DNA of 64,000 nucleotides from Streptomyces sp. CG4 (GTDB taxonomy: Bacteria > Actinomycetota > Actinomycetes > Streptomycetales > Streptomycetaceae). Under the pieces are notes generated by a model. That model saw only the letters and a program-made list of their open reading frames with translations. It ran no database searches and was not told where the DNA came from. The DNA lies in NCBI RefSeq assembly GCF_041080655.1, contig NZ_CP163525.1:6882001-6946000 (forward strand). The letters run 5' to 3'. The translations under genes and the position numbers were made by a program. Positions 16,196 through 25,090 of this stretch are shown here, in pieces; the stretch's first letter is position 1, and the number at the start of each line of letters is the position of its first letter.

Positions 16196-18898
16196 TTACA
16201 GCCCGTACTTCTCCCGGGCCTCCTTGACCGCCGTGGCCTTCACCTCGCCGCGCTTGGCGAGCTGGGCCAGGGCCGCGACGACGATCGACTGGGCGTCGAC
16301 GCCGAAGTGGCGGCGGGCGGCCTCACGGGTGTCCGACAGACCGAAGCCGTCGGCACCCAGCGAGGACCAGTCCTGCTCGACCCACTGCGCGATCTGGTCG
16401 GGAACCTGGCGCATGTAGTCGGAGACGGCCAGCACCGGGCCCTCGGCACCCTGCAGCGCCTGGCGGACGTACGGCACCCGCTCCTCGCCGCGCAGCAGGG
16501 CCGCGTCGGCCTCCATCGCGTCCCGGCGCAGCTCGGACCAGGAGGTCGCGGACCACACGTCGGCGGCCACGCCCCACTCCTCGGCCAGCAGCTTCTGCGC
16601 CTGAAGGGCCCAGTGGATCGCCGTACCGGAGCCCAGCAGCTGGATGCGCGCGGCGTTGGCGGCCGGGGACAGGCCCGCGGACTCCGCCGTGTTGAAGCGG
16701 TACAGACCCTTGACGACGCCCTCGTCGATGCCGAGGCCCTGCGGCTTGGCGGGCTGCGGCAGCGGCTCGTTGTAGACCGTCAGGTAGTAGAAGACGTTCT
16801 GGTCCTCGCCCGGCTTGGCCTCGCCGTACATCCGGCGCAGACCCTCGCGGACGATCACCGCGACCTCGTAGGCGAAGGCGGGGTCGTAGGTGAGGGCGGC
16901 CGGGTTCGTCGCCGCGATCACCGGGGAGTGGCCGTCGGCGTGCTGCAGGCCCTCGCCGGTGAGGGTCGTACGGCCGGCCGTCGCGCCGACGAGGAAGCCG
17001 CGGCCGAGCTGGTCGCCGAGCTGCCACATCTGGTCGGCCGTGCGCTGCCAGCCGAACATCGAGTAGAAGATGTAGAAGGGGATCATCGCCTCGCCGTGCG
17101 TCGCGTACGCGGTGGACGCGGCGATGAAGTCGGCCATCGAACCGGCCTCGGTGATCCCCTCGTTGAGGATCTGGCCGTTCTTGGCCTCCTTGTAGTACAT
17201 CAGCTGGTCGCGGTCGACCGGCTCGTACGTCTGGCCCTTGGGGGAGTAGATCCCGAGGGAGGGGAAGAGGCTCTCCATGCCGAAGGTGCGTGCCTCGTCC
17301 GGGACGATCGGCACCCAGCGCCTGCCCGTCTCCTTGTCGCGGACCAGGTCCTTGACCAGGCGGACGAAGGCCATCGTGGTGGCCACGTTCTGCGAGCCGG
17401 AGCCCTTGTCGAAGGCGGCGAAGGCCTTTTCGGCGGGGGCGGGGAGCGGGGCGAGGGCGTGCGTACGGCGGGCGGGGGCCGGGCCGCCGAGGGCCGCGCG
17501 GCGCTCCTGGAGGTAGCGGACCTCGGGGGAGTCGGCGCCCGGGTGGCCGTAGGGCACCACGCCGTCGACGAACTGGCTGTCGGAGATGGGGAGTTCAAGA
17601 AGATCACGCATCGTCTTGAACTCGTCCACCGTCAGCTTCTTCATCTGGTGGTTGGCGTTCTTCGACGCGAAGCCCTCGCCGAGGGTGTGACCCTTGACCG
17701 TCTGGGCCAGGATCACGGTCGGCGCGCCCTTGTGCTCGACGGCGGCCTTGTACGCGGCGTAGACCTTGCGGGCCTCGTGACCACCGCGCGAGAGGTGGAA
17801 GCACTCCAGGATCTTGTCGTCGCTCAGCAGCTTCGCCAGCTCGGCGAGCGCCGGGTCCTTGCCGAAGAAGTCGGCGCGGATGTAGGCGGCGTCGCGGGTC
17901 TGGTACGTCTGGATCTGCGCGTCCGGTACCTCGCGCAGGCGGCGTACCAGCGCGCCCGTGGTGTCGAGGGCGAACAGCTCGTCCCAGGCGGTGCCCCAGA
18001 GCGTCTTGACGACGTTCCAGCCGGCGCCGCGGAACTGGGCCTCCAGCTCCTGCACGATCTTGAAGTTGGCGCGGACCGGGCCGTCGAGGCGCTGCAGGTT
18101 GCAGTTGATGACGAAGGTGAGGTTGTCCAGCTCCTCACGGGCGGCGAGCGCGAGGGCCGCCGTCGACTCCGGCTCGTCCATCTCGCCGTCGCCGAGGAAC
18201 GCCCACACGTGCGAGGACGAGACGTCCTTGATGCCGCGGTTGGTGAGGTAGCGGTTGAAGCGTGCCTGGTAGATCGCGGAGAGCGGGCCGAGACCCATCG
18301 ACACCGTCGGGAACTCCCACAGCCAGGGCAGCCGGCGCGGGTGCGGGTACGACGGCAGGCCGTTGCCGCCGGTCTCCTGGCGGAAGTGGTCCAGGTGGTG
18401 CTCGTTCAGCCGGCCGTCGAGGAAGGCGCGGGCGTAGATACCGGGGGAGGCGTGGCCCTGGATGTACAGCTGGTCGCCGGAGCCGTCGCCCTCCTTGCCC
18501 TTGAAGAAGTGGTTGAAGCCCGTCTCGTACAGCCACGCGGCGGAGGCGAAGGTGGCGATGTGGCCGCCGACGCCGTGCTTCGAGCCGCGGGTCACCATGG
18601 CGGCGGCGTTCCAGCGGTTCCAGGCGGTGATCCGGGCCTCCATCTCCGGGTCACCGGGCAGGCCCGGCTCGGCGGAGGTGGGGATGGTGTTGACGTAGTC
18701 CGTCTCGAGGAGCTTCGGCAGCGCGATGCCGCCCGCCTCGGCGCGCTCCAGCGTGCGCCGCATCAGGTACGCGGCGCGGTGCGGCCCGGCCTCCCGGGCG
18801 ACGGCGTCGAGGGAGGCCTGCCATTCGGCGGTCTCCTCCGGGTCGCGGTCGGGGAGCTGGTCGAGCGCGCTCGGCTGGATGGCGTTGGGGTCGGTCAT
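16196..18898 (-). CDS. aceE: Pyruvate dehydrogenase E1 component, homodimeric type
   Basis: Thiamine-diphosphate enzyme that decarboxylates pyruvate and passes the acetyl group to the lipoyl E2. The protein is 900 residues, the length of actinobacterial and enterobacterial AceE. Visible: the ThDP/Mg signature GDGEMDEPESTAALA through NLTFVINCNLQRLDGPV, the loop LSRGGHEARKVYAAY, and the pyrimidine-domain sequence EGITEAGSMADFIAA. The start is the ATG (MTDPNAIQPSALDQ) after GAGGAAGG. The frame stays open to 19078, but that extension crosses operator-like dyads. In actinobacteria AceE works with a shared E2 and E3, encoded nearby here (sucB, lpdA). Confidence 0.97.
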   Translation of the reverse strand: MTDPNAIQPSALDQLPDRDPEETAEWQASLDAVAREAGPHRAAYLMRRTLERAEAGGIALPKLLETDYVNTIPTSAEPGLPGDPEMEARITAWNRWNAAAMVTRGSKHGVGGHIATFASAAWLYETGFNHFFKGKEGDGSGDQLYIQGHASPGIYARAFLDGRLNEHHLDHFRQETGGNGLPSYPHPRRLPWLWEFPTVSMGLGPLSAIYQARFNRYLTNRGIKDVSSSHVWAFLGDGEMDEPESTAALALAAREELDNLTFVINCNLQRLDGPVRANFKIVQELEAQFRGAGWNVVKTLWGTAWDELFALDTTGALVRRLREVPDAQIQTYQTRDAAYIRADFFGKDPALAELAKLLSDDKILECFHLSRGGHEARKVYAAYKAAVEHKGAPTVILAQTVKGHTLGEGFASKNANHQMKKLTVDEFKTMRDLLELPISDSQFVDGVVPYGHPGADSPEVRYLQERRAALGGPAPARRTHALAPLPAPAEKAFAAFDKGSGSQNVATTMAFVRLVKDLVRDKETGRRWVPIVPDEARTFGMESLFPSLGIYSPKGQTYEPVDRDQLMYYKEAKNGQILNEGITEAGSMADFIAASTAYATHGEAMIPFYIFYSMFGWQRTADQMWQLGDQLGRGFLVGATAGRTTLTGEGLQHADGHSPVIAATNPAALTYDPAFAYEVAVIVREGLRRMYGEAKPGEDQNVFYYLTVYNEPLPQPAKPQGLGIDEGVVKGLYRFNTAESAGLSPAANAARIQLLGSGTAIHWALQAQKLLAEEWGVAADVWSATSWSELRRDAMEADAALLRGEERVPYVRQALQGAEGPVLAVSDYMRQVPDQIAQWVEQDWSSLGADGFGLSDTREAARRHFGVDAQSIVVAALAQLAKRGEVKATAVKEAREKYGL

Positions 18899-18980
18899 GT
18901 CGCCGCCTTCCTCAGTCGAAGGGGGTTCCCTCATCGGTAAGGGTTCGGGGGTGCCCTTGGTCTTTGGCAGGACAGGGCGT

Positions 18981-19034
18981 GGACTTCGGTGGAAGTCCGT
19001 CGGCGACTGTAACCCCCTGATCGATGATCGATCA
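18981..19034. promoter_or_regulatory. Two dyad operators upstream of aceE
   Basis: GGACTTC-ggtg-GAAGTCC (18981-18998) and TGATCGATGATCGATCA (19018-19034, 8-bp arms around one centre base) lie 80-140 bp upstream of the aceE start. A third stem, CGGTGCC-n9-GGCACCG (19080-19102), follows. The GntR/FCD gene begins its 3' end only 55 bp further on. By analogy with PdhR control of pdh genes, these are candidate sites for that regulator; no binding evidence exists. Confidence 0.5.
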
Positions 19035-19156
19035 AAGGGTTGACCTCGAAAACATCTCGATTCCGAGAAAGTAGGCACGCGGTGCCTTGAGTAATGGCAC
19101 CGGGTGACGCTGTTTTGCCTTGTTTTCGCAGGTGAGCGTAGGTCTGCTCGACTGCG

Positions 19157-19780
19157 TCAGGCGCGCGGCGCGCACCCCAGGACATGGGCCTTCACGATCT
19201 CGGCGATCCGGGGGTCCCGCCGCTTGAAGGCGGCCACCAGTTCCTCGTGCTCCTCCGCGTACGACTGCTGCACCGTGCCCAGCCAGCGGATCGACAGCGC
19301 CGTGAAGACCTCGATGCCCAGGCCCTCCCAGGTGTGCAGCAGTACCGAGTTGTTCGCGGCCCGGACCAGCTCGCGGTGGAAGCCCACGGTGTGGCGGACC
19401 TGGGCCGTGCCATCGGCGTCGCGGTCGGCCTTGTACAGGGCCAGGACATGCGGCTCCAGGGCCGAGCAGTCCTCCGCGAGATGGCTGGCCGCCAGCTCCG
19501 CCGCGATGGCCTCCAGTCCGGCCCGGACCGGATAGCTCTCCTCCAGGTCCGCCGCGGTCAGGTTCCGCACGCGCACGCCCTTGTTCGGCGCGGACTCGAT
19601 CAGGCGCAGTGACTCCAGCTCGCGCAGGGCCTCGCGGACCGGGGTCTGGCTGACCTCCAGCTCGGTGGCGATACGGCGCTCCACGATGCGCTCACCCGGC
19701 TGCCAGCGCCCGCTGACGATCCCCTCCACGATGTGCTCGCGGATCTGTTCGCGCAGCGAGTGGACGACGGGCGCGGTCAT
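19157..19780 (-). CDS. GntR-family regulator, FadR/FCD subfamily
   Basis: A 207-residue repressor-type protein. The N-terminal winged helix reads LREQIREHIVEGIVSGRWQP, then VSQTPVREALRELESLRLIE. The C-terminal FCD effector domain has the metal-binding Asp/His pattern (HTVGFHRELVRAANN and the late SYAEEHEELVAAFKRRD). FCD regulators bind carboxylates such as pyruvate, lactate or citrate. The gene is upstream of and codirectional with aceE, so PDH control is a reasonable inference. An AT-rich element (TTTAGACAATAC, 19806-19817) 25-37 bp upstream of its own start may be its promoter or operator. Confidence 0.9.
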   Translation of the reverse strand: MTAPVVHSLREQIREHIVEGIVSGRWQPGERIVERRIATELEVSQTPVREALRELESLRLIESAPNKGVRVRNLTAADLEESYPVRAGLEAIAAELAASHLAEDCSALEPHVLALYKADRDADGTAQVRHTVGFHRELVRAANNSVLLHTWEGLGIEVFTALSIRWLGTVQQSYAEEHEELVAAFKRRDPRIAEIVKAHVLGCAPRA

Positions 19781-19906
19781 GAGGGCTCCTTCGGGAGGGC
19801 TGACGTTTAGACAATACGGCGGGTTCGCTCCGTGGGCGGGGCGGGCGGGGGTGCTTTCGCGCAGGTGAGACGAGGCTTACACGCAACGTGTGCCGACAAA
19901 CACGAA

Positions 19907-19936
19907 CACCCCGCCCGGAAAGCTCCGGACGGGGTG
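19907..19936. terminator. Hairpin downstream of sucB
   Basis: CACCCCGCCCGGA (19907-19919) pairs with TCCGGACGGGGTG (19924-19936) with one mismatch and a 4-nt loop. It lies about 77 bp beyond the sucB stop and before the GntR gene promoter. It is a probable sucB-operon terminator. Confidence 0.65.
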
Positions 19937-19955
19937 CCGTACTGGCTGAAGGAAC

Positions 19956-19983
19956 GTCAGAGGCCCAGCTCGACTTCGTTTCG
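19956..19983. repeat. Decayed duplicate of the sucB 3' end
   Basis: The 28 bp here match 20012-20040, which contain the sucB stop and last codons, except for a few changes. The shared core is AGGCCCAGCTCGAC on either side of a 56-bp offset. The copy is outside the gene and non-coding. It is a short direct duplication of the gene tail, similar in kind to the array at 9692-9760. Confidence 0.6.
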
Positions 19984-20012
19984 ATCCTCGGCCCGAAGGC
20001 CGCCAGGTCGGG

Positions 20013-21779
20013 TCAAAGGCCCAGCTCGACCTCGAACTCGCCCGCTTCCAGGATCGCCTTGACCGCCGTCAGGTAACGGGCCGCGTCGGCGCCGTCGACC
20101 AGGCGGTGGTCGTAGGAGAGGGTCAGGTAGGTCATGTCGCGGACGCCGATGACCGTGCCCTCCTCGGTCTCGATGACGGCCGGACGCTTGACCGTGGCAC
20201 CGATGCCGAGGATCGCGACCTGGCCCGGCGGCACGATGATCGTGTCGAACAGGGCGCCACGCGAACCGGTGTTGGAGATGGTGAAGGTCGCACCGGACAG
20301 CTCGTCCGGGGTGATCTTGTTGGCGCGGACCTTGCCGGCCAGGTCGGCCGTGGCCTTGGCGATACCGGCGATGTTCAGGTCGCCCGCACCCTTGATGACC
20401 GGGGTCATCAGGCCCTTCTCGGAGTCCACCGCGATACCGATGTTCTCGGAGTCGAAGTAGGTGATCGTGCCCTCGGCCTCGTTGATCCTGGCGTTGATGA
20501 CCGGGTGGGCCTTCAGCGCCTGCGCGGCGGCCTTGACGAAGAACGGCATCGGGGAGAGCTTGACGCCCTCACGGGCCGCGAAGCCGTCCTTGGCCTTGGC
20601 GCGCAGCTTCATCAGGCGGGTGACGTCGACCTCGACGACCGACGACAGCTGGGCCTGCTCGTGCAGCGCCTTGACCATGTTGTCGCCGATGACCTTGCGG
20701 ATGCGGGGCATCTTGACGGTCTGGCCGCGCAGCGGGGAGACCTCCAGCGCCGGGGCCTTCTTGGCGGCGGCCGGTGCGGCGGCCGGGGCCGGAGCAGCGG
20801 CGGCGGCCTTCGCGGCCTCGGCGGCGGCGATGACGTCCTGCTTGCGGATACGGCCGCCGACGCCGGTGCCCTTGACAGCGGCCAGGTCGACGCCGTTCTC
20901 GGCGGCGAGCTTGCGCACCAGCGGGGTGACGTAGGCGCCCTCGTCCGTCGCCTGGGTGGCGGTCGGGGAGGTCGGCGCGGTGGCCGGGGTGACCGGAGCC
21001 GGGGCGGGCGCCGGAGCCGGAGCCGCGGGGGCGACCGGGGCCGGGGCGGCGGCGGGCGCGGCCGGAGCGGCGGGCGCGGCCGGGGCAGCCGGAGCCGGGG
21101 CCGGAGCGGCCGGGGCAGCGGCGGCGGGGGCCGGGGTGGCCGGAGCCGGAGCGGCGGCCGGGGCGGCACCCGCGGCGCCGATGACGGCGAGCTTGGCGCC
21201 GACCTCGGCGGTCTCGTCCTCGCCGACCACGATCTCCAGGAGCACGCCGGAGGCGGGCGCCGGGATCTCGGTGTCGACCTTGTCCGTGGAGACCTCGAGC
21301 AGCGGCTCGTCGGCCTCGACGGAGTCGCCGACCGACTTCAGCCAGCGGGTGACGGTGCCCTCGGTGACGGACTCACCGAGCGCGGGCAGGACCACGTCCG
21401 TGCCGGTGGCGCCACCGGCCGGGGCGGCCGGGGCGGCGGCCGGGGCAGGGGCGGCCGGAGCCGGAGCGGCCTCGGCGACCGGGGCCGGGGCAGCCGGAGC
21501 GGCCTCGGCGGCGGGGGCCGGGGCGGCCGCGGGGGCGCCGGTGCCGTCGTCGATCACGGCCAGCTCGGCGCCGACCTCGACGGTCTCGTCCTCGGCGACC
21601 TTGATGGAGGCCAGCACGCCGGAGGCGGGCGAGGGGATCTCGGTGTCGACCTTGTCGGTCGAGACCTCGAGCAGCGGCTCGTCGGCCTCGACGCGCTCGC
21701 CCTCGGCCTTCAGCCAGCGGGTGACAGTGCCCTCGGTGACGCTCTCACCGAGCGCCGGAAGGGTTACGGAAACCGCCAT
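20013..21779 (-). CDS. sucB: 2-oxoacid dehydrogenase E2, dihydrolipoamide acyltransferase with two lipoyl domains
   Basis: Core acyltransferase of the PDH and/or 2-oxoglutarate dehydrogenase complex; 588 residues. Two nearly identical lipoyl domains carry lysines K43 and K167 (both EVSTDKVDTEIP). They are joined by very long Ala/Pro linkers (about residues 80-125 and 205-280). Then come a peripheral-subunit binding domain (TPLVRKLAAENGVDLAAVKG) and the catalytic domain ending DHRLVDGADAARYL, with active H558 and D562. In actinobacteria this single E2 can serve both complexes. It lies 60 bp downstream of lpdA on the same strand; ATG start. Confidence 0.94.
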   Translation of the reverse strand: MAVSVTLPALGESVTEGTVTRWLKAEGERVEADEPLLEVSTDKVDTEIPSPASGVLASIKVAEDETVEVGAELAVIDDGTGAPAAAPAPAAEAAPAAPAPVAEAAPAPAAPAPAAAPAAPAGGATGTDVVLPALGESVTEGTVTRWLKSVGDSVEADEPLLEVSTDKVDTEIPAPASGVLLEIVVGEDETAEVGAKLAVIGAAGAAPAAAPAPATPAPAAAAPAAPAPAPAAPAAPAAPAAPAAAPAPVAPAAPAPAPAPAPVTPATAPTSPTATQATDEGAYVTPLVRKLAAENGVDLAAVKGTGVGGRIRKQDVIAAAEAAKAAAAAPAPAAAPAAAKKAPALEVSPLRGQTVKMPRIRKVIGDNMVKALHEQAQLSSVVEVDVTRLMKLRAKAKDGFAAREGVKLSPMPFFVKAAAQALKAHPVINARINEAEGTITYFDSENIGIAVDSEKGLMTPVIKGAGDLNIAGIAKATADLAGKVRANKITPDELSGATFTISNTGSRGALFDTIIVPPGQVAILGIGATVKRPAVIETEEGTVIGVRDMTYLTLSYDHRLVDGADAARYLTAVKAILEAGEFEVELGL

Positions 21780-21839
21780 GGTTTCGGTTGCTCCTTACGA
21801 ATTGCGGAAGTCTGAAGTCGTCGCTTCGTCGACCGAGGG

Positions 21840-23228
21840 TCAGTCGTGTGCGTGCAGCGCCTTGCCGGCCAGCGCCAGGTGGGCCTCGCCGAGCGCCTCG
21901 TTCTGCGTCGGGTGGGCGTGGATGAGCTGGGCGACCTCGGCCGGCAGCGCCTCCCAGTTGTAGATCAGCTGGGCCTCGCCGACCTGCTCACCCATGCGGT
22001 CGCCGACCATGTGGATGCCGACCACGGCACCGTCCTTGACCTGGACGAGCTTGATCTCGCCCGTGGTGTTCAGGATCCTGCTCTTGCCGTTGCCGCCCAG
22101 GGGGAACTTGATGGCGACGACCTTGTCCGCGCCGTAGATCTCCTTGGCCTTGGCCTCGGTGATGCCGACGGAGGCGACCTCCGGGTGGCAGTACGTCACC
22201 CGGGGGACACCGTCGTAGTCGATCGGGACGGTCTTCAGACCGGCCAGACGCTCCGCCACCAGGATGCCCTCGGCGAAGCCGACGTGCGCGAGCTGGAGCG
22301 TCGGGACCAGGTCACCGACGGCGGAGATGGTCGGGACGTTGGTCTGCATGTACTCGTCGACCAGGACGTAGCCACGGTCCATGGCGACGCCCTGCTCCTC
22401 GTAGCCCAGGCCCTGCGAGACCGGGCCGCGGCCGACGGCGACGAGGAGGACCTCGGCCTCGAACTCCTTGCCGTCCACGAGGGTGACCTTCACGCCGTCC
22501 TGGGTGTACTCGGCCTTCTGGAAGAAGGTGCCCAGGTTGAACTTGATGCCGCGCTTGCGGAACGCGCGCTCAAGAAGCTTCGAGGAGTTCTCGTCCTCGA
22601 CCGGGACGAGGTGCTTCAGGCCCTCGATGACCGTGACGTCCGAGCCGAAGGACTTCCACGCCGAGGCGAACTCGACGCCGATGACACCGCCGCCCAGGAT
22701 GATCGCGGACTTCGGCACGCGGTCCAGGACGAGGGCGTGGTCGGAGGAGATGATCCGGTTGCCGTCGATCTCCAGGCCCGGCAGCGACTTCGGCACGGAG
22801 CCGGTCGCCAGCAGGACGTGGCGGCCCTGGACGCGCCGGCCGTTGACGTCGACGGAGGTGGGGGAGGACAGTCGGCCCTCACCCTCGATGTAGGTCACCT
22901 TGCGGGACGCGATCAGACCCTGCAGGCCCTTGTACAGGCCGGCGATGACGCCGTCCTTGTACTTGTGGACGGCCGGGACGTCGATGCCCTCGAAGGTCGC
23001 CTTCACGCCGAACTGCTCGCTCTCGCGGGCCTGGTCGGCGATCTCGCCCGCGTGCAGCAGGGCCTTGGTGGGGATGCAACCCCGGTGCAGGCAGGTGCCG
23101 CCGACCTTGTCCTTCTCGATCAGGGCGACGTCCAGGCCCAGCTGCGCCCCGCGCAGGGCCGCGGCGTAACCACCGCTACCACCGCCGAGGATCACTAGGT
23201 CGAAAACGGTGCTGGCGTCGTTCGCCAC
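21840..23228 (-). CDS. lpdA: Dihydrolipoyl dehydrogenase (E3)
   Basis: Flavoprotein that reoxidises the lipoyl groups of E2 with NAD+. The protein is 462 residues. It shows the FAD motif LVILGGGSGGYAAALRG, the redox disulfide C46/C51 in GGTCLHRGCIPTK, the NAD motif AIILGGGVIGVEFASAW, and the C-terminal active His-Glu pair in HAHPTQNEALGE. The GTG start (VANDASTVFDLV) follows GGAGG; the frame is open further upstream without similarity. The order lpdA-sucB on one strand suggests cotranscription. Confidence 0.97.
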   Translation of the reverse strand: MANDASTVFDLVILGGGSGGYAAALRGAQLGLDVALIEKDKVGGTCLHRGCIPTKALLHAGEIADQARESEQFGVKATFEGIDVPAVHKYKDGVIAGLYKGLQGLIASRKVTYIEGEGRLSSPTSVDVNGRRVQGRHVLLATGSVPKSLPGLEIDGNRIISSDHALVLDRVPKSAIILGGGVIGVEFASAWKSFGSDVTVIEGLKHLVPVEDENSSKLLERAFRKRGIKFNLGTFFQKAEYTQDGVKVTLVDGKEFEAEVLLVAVGRGPVSQGLGYEEQGVAMDRGYVLVDEYMQTNVPTISAVGDLVPTLQLAHVGFAEGILVAERLAGLKTVPIDYDGVPRVTYCHPEVASVGITEAKAKEIYGADKVVAIKFPLGGNGKSRILNTTGEIKLVQVKDGAVVGIHMVGDRMGEQVGEAQLIYNWEALPAEVAQLIHAHPTQNEALGEAHLALAGKALHAHD

Positions 23229-23432
23229 GTCACGTCCTCCATGCATGTGCGCCTTGCGCCGATCTCCAGTGACCGGCGGGCGGCTGGTGTCCGGCCGCTT
23301 GATGCTTCGGCCCTTCGGTGGGGGCCCTGTCCTGCCGGGCTCCATCTTTGCACTTGTTCGAGGCGGACGAGACGCCGGGCCGGGGTGTGAGACGCCCCAC
23401 GTACAGCTGAAAACGGAGGCGCGCGTGACCAA

Positions 23433-23480
23433 GGGGCGCGGGGCCGTGTCCGATATGCGGCTCCGCCGCGTGGGCGCGAA
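23433..23480 (+). repeat. Dispersed GGGGCGCGGGGC-type repeat, copy A
   Basis: Begins GGGGCGCGGGGCCGTGTC and continues through ATATGCGGCTCCGCCGCG to GGGCGCGA. The same order of blocks recurs at 50174-50230, and partly at 54950-55000, 62787-62825 and (reversed) 32751-32769. All copies lie just outside gene ends. Confidence 0.7.
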
Positions 23481-23497
23481 CACCTCCCACGCGGCGG
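23463..23497. terminator. pepA terminator hairpin
   Basis: A perfect 12-bp stem, CCGCCGCGTGGG (23463-23474) and CCCACGCGGCGG (23486-23497), lies 36 bp past the pepA stop on the minus strand. The left arm is part of the dispersed repeat copy A. Confidence 0.7.
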
Positions 23498-23533
23498 ATC
23501 AGCACTACGGAATGGACCGCGCCATCAGGCGTT

Positions 23534-25090
23534 TCAGCCCAAGTCACCCGCGGCGGTGAGCTCCGCCAGCCGGACCAGCGTGCGCACGGCAGAACCCGTG
23601 CCGCCCTTGGGCGTGTACCCGAACGGACCGCCCTCGTTGAACGCCGGGCCGGCGATGTCGAGGTGCGCCCAGGTGATCCCCTCCGCCACGAACTCGCGCA
23701 GGAAGAGACCGGCGACCAGCCCGCCGCCCATCCGCTCACCCATGTTCGCGAGGTCGGCGACCTGGGACTCCATGCCCTTGCGCAGGTGCTCAGGCAGCGG
23801 CATCGGCCAGGCCGGCTCGCCGACCTCCTCCGCCGCCTCGTGCACCGCGGAGCGGAACGCGTCGTCGTTGGCCATGACCCCGAACGTCCGGCTGCCCAGC
23901 GCCAGCATCATCGCGCCGGTGAGGGTCGCGACGTCCACGATCGCGTCCGGCTTCTCCTGCGAGGCCGCCCACAGCGCGTCCGCCAGGACCAGGCGGCCCT
24001 CCGCGTCGGTGTTGAGGACCTCGACGGTCTTGCCGCTGTACATGCGCAGGACGTCCCCGGGGCGGGTGGCGCTGCCGGACGGCATGTTCTCGGCCAGCGC
24101 CAGCCAGCCGGTGACGCTGACTTCCAGGCCGAGCCGCGCGGCGGCGACGACCGCGGCGAACACGGCGGCCGCACCGCTCATGTCGCACTTCATCGTCTCG
24201 TTGTGCCCGGCCGGCTTCAGCGAGATGCCGCCCGAGTCGTAGGTGATGCCCTTGCCGACGAATGCGAGGTGCTTGTCGGCCTTCGGGTGCGTGTACGACA
24301 GCTTGACCAGGCGTGGGCCCGCGGCCGAGCCGCCGCCGACGCCGAGGATGCCCCCGTAGCCGCCCTTGGCCAGGGCCTTCTCGTCGAGCACCTGCACCTT
24401 GAGGCCGTGCTCCTTGGCCGCGGCCTGCGCTTCGGCGGCGAACGCCGCCGGGTTGAGGTCGTTCGGCGGCATGTTGATCAGGTCGCGGGCGCGGTTCAGC
24501 TCCTCGGCGACCGCGACGGCACGGGCGACGGCACCCTTGTGGGCGGCGTCGCGCGGCTTGCCGCCGAGCAGCGCGGCCTCGGCCAGCGGAGCCTTGCCGT
24601 TCTTGCCCTTGGCGTCCTTGCCGTTCTCCTTGTAGACGTCGAAGGCGTACGCGCCGAGCAGCACGCCCTCGGCGATCGCGCCGACGGCACCCGGGCCGTC
24701 GACGGGCAGCGCGAACGCCGCCTTCTTCGAGCCGGCGAGCGCCCGGGCGGCCACGCCGGCGGCCTTGCGCAGCGCCTCGGCGTCGTAGACCTCGTCGCCC
24801 GCGTCCTCGCTCTTGGCGTCCGGCTCCGCGCCCAGGCCGACCGCCACGACGATCGGGGCCTTGAAACCGGCCGGTGCGGGCAGCTTGGTGAGCTCGCCCT
24901 CGGCACCCGAGGCACCGAGGGTCTCCAGAACGCCGGCCAGCTTGCCGTCGTACGCCTTGTCCACGGCTTCGGCGCCCGGCGCGACGACGAGGTCCCCGGA
25001 CCTGGATCCAGCGCCCTTGGCGACACCGATCACGATCGCGTCGGCCCGCAGGCCGGGCGCCGCTGCGGTGCTGAGAGTCAGAGCAGTCAC
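23534..25090 (-). CDS. pepA: Leucyl aminopeptidase, M17 family
   Basis: Two-zinc cytosolic aminopeptidase; 518 residues. The N-terminal macro-like domain is followed by the catalytic domain with VGKGITYDSGGISLKP, MKCDMSGAAAV, the signature NTDAEGRLVLADAL and the LAxMGxR-like ADLANMGERMGGG. These supply the metal ligands and the catalytic Lys/Arg. The GTG start (VTALTLSTAAAPGLR) is favoured over an upstream TTG at 25195. It precedes lpdA on the same strand, but with a terminator between. Confidence 0.95.
   Translation of the reverse strand: MTALTLSTAAAPGLRADAIVIGVAKGAGSRSGDLVVAPGAEAVDKAYDGKLAGVLETLGASGAEGELTKLPAPAGFKAPIVVAVGLGAEPDAKSEDAGDEVYDAEALRKAAGVAARALAGSKKAAFALPVDGPGAVGAIAEGVLLGAYAFDVYKENGKDAKGKNGKAPLAEAALLGGKPRDAAHKGAVARAVAVAEELNRARDLINMPPNDLNPAAFAAEAQAAAKEHGLKVQVLDEKALAKGGYGGILGVGGGSAAGPRLVKLSYTHPKADKHLAFVGKGITYDSGGISLKPAGHNETMKCDMSGAAAVFAAVVAAARLGLEVSVTGWLALAENMPSGSATRPGDVLRMYSGKTVEVLNTDAEGRLVLADALWAASQEKPDAIVDVATLTGAMMLALGSRTFGVMANDDAFRSAVHEAAEEVGEPAWPMPLPEHLRKGMESQVADLANMGERMGGGLVAGLFLREFVAEGITWAHLDIAGPAFNEGGPFGYTPKGGTGSAVRTLVRLAELTAAGDLG

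Larger units (their letters stand above)
23229..23533. other. Intergenic interval pepA-lpdA (305 bp)
   Basis: No gene is supported here. The interval holds the pepA terminator hairpin at 23463-23497, one copy of the dispersed GGGGCGCGGGGC repeat at 23433-23480 that overlaps it, and the presumed lpdA promoter region (about 23230-23420), in which I find no convincing -10/-35 pair. Confidence 0.7.

Noticed and set aside
16076..18940. Plus-strand open frame of 954 codons opposite aceE
   Set aside because: It is antisense to a certain gene, with shadow-type composition. aceE is unmistakable on the minus strand.
18899..19078. 60-residue N-terminal extension of AceE
   Set aside because: It crosses operator-like palindromes, and the family start with a strong ribosome-binding site is at 18898.
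20106..21815. Gly/Arg-rich plus-strand frame opposite sucB
   Set aside because: The Gly/Arg repeats are the complement of the Ala/Pro linkers of the E2 protein.
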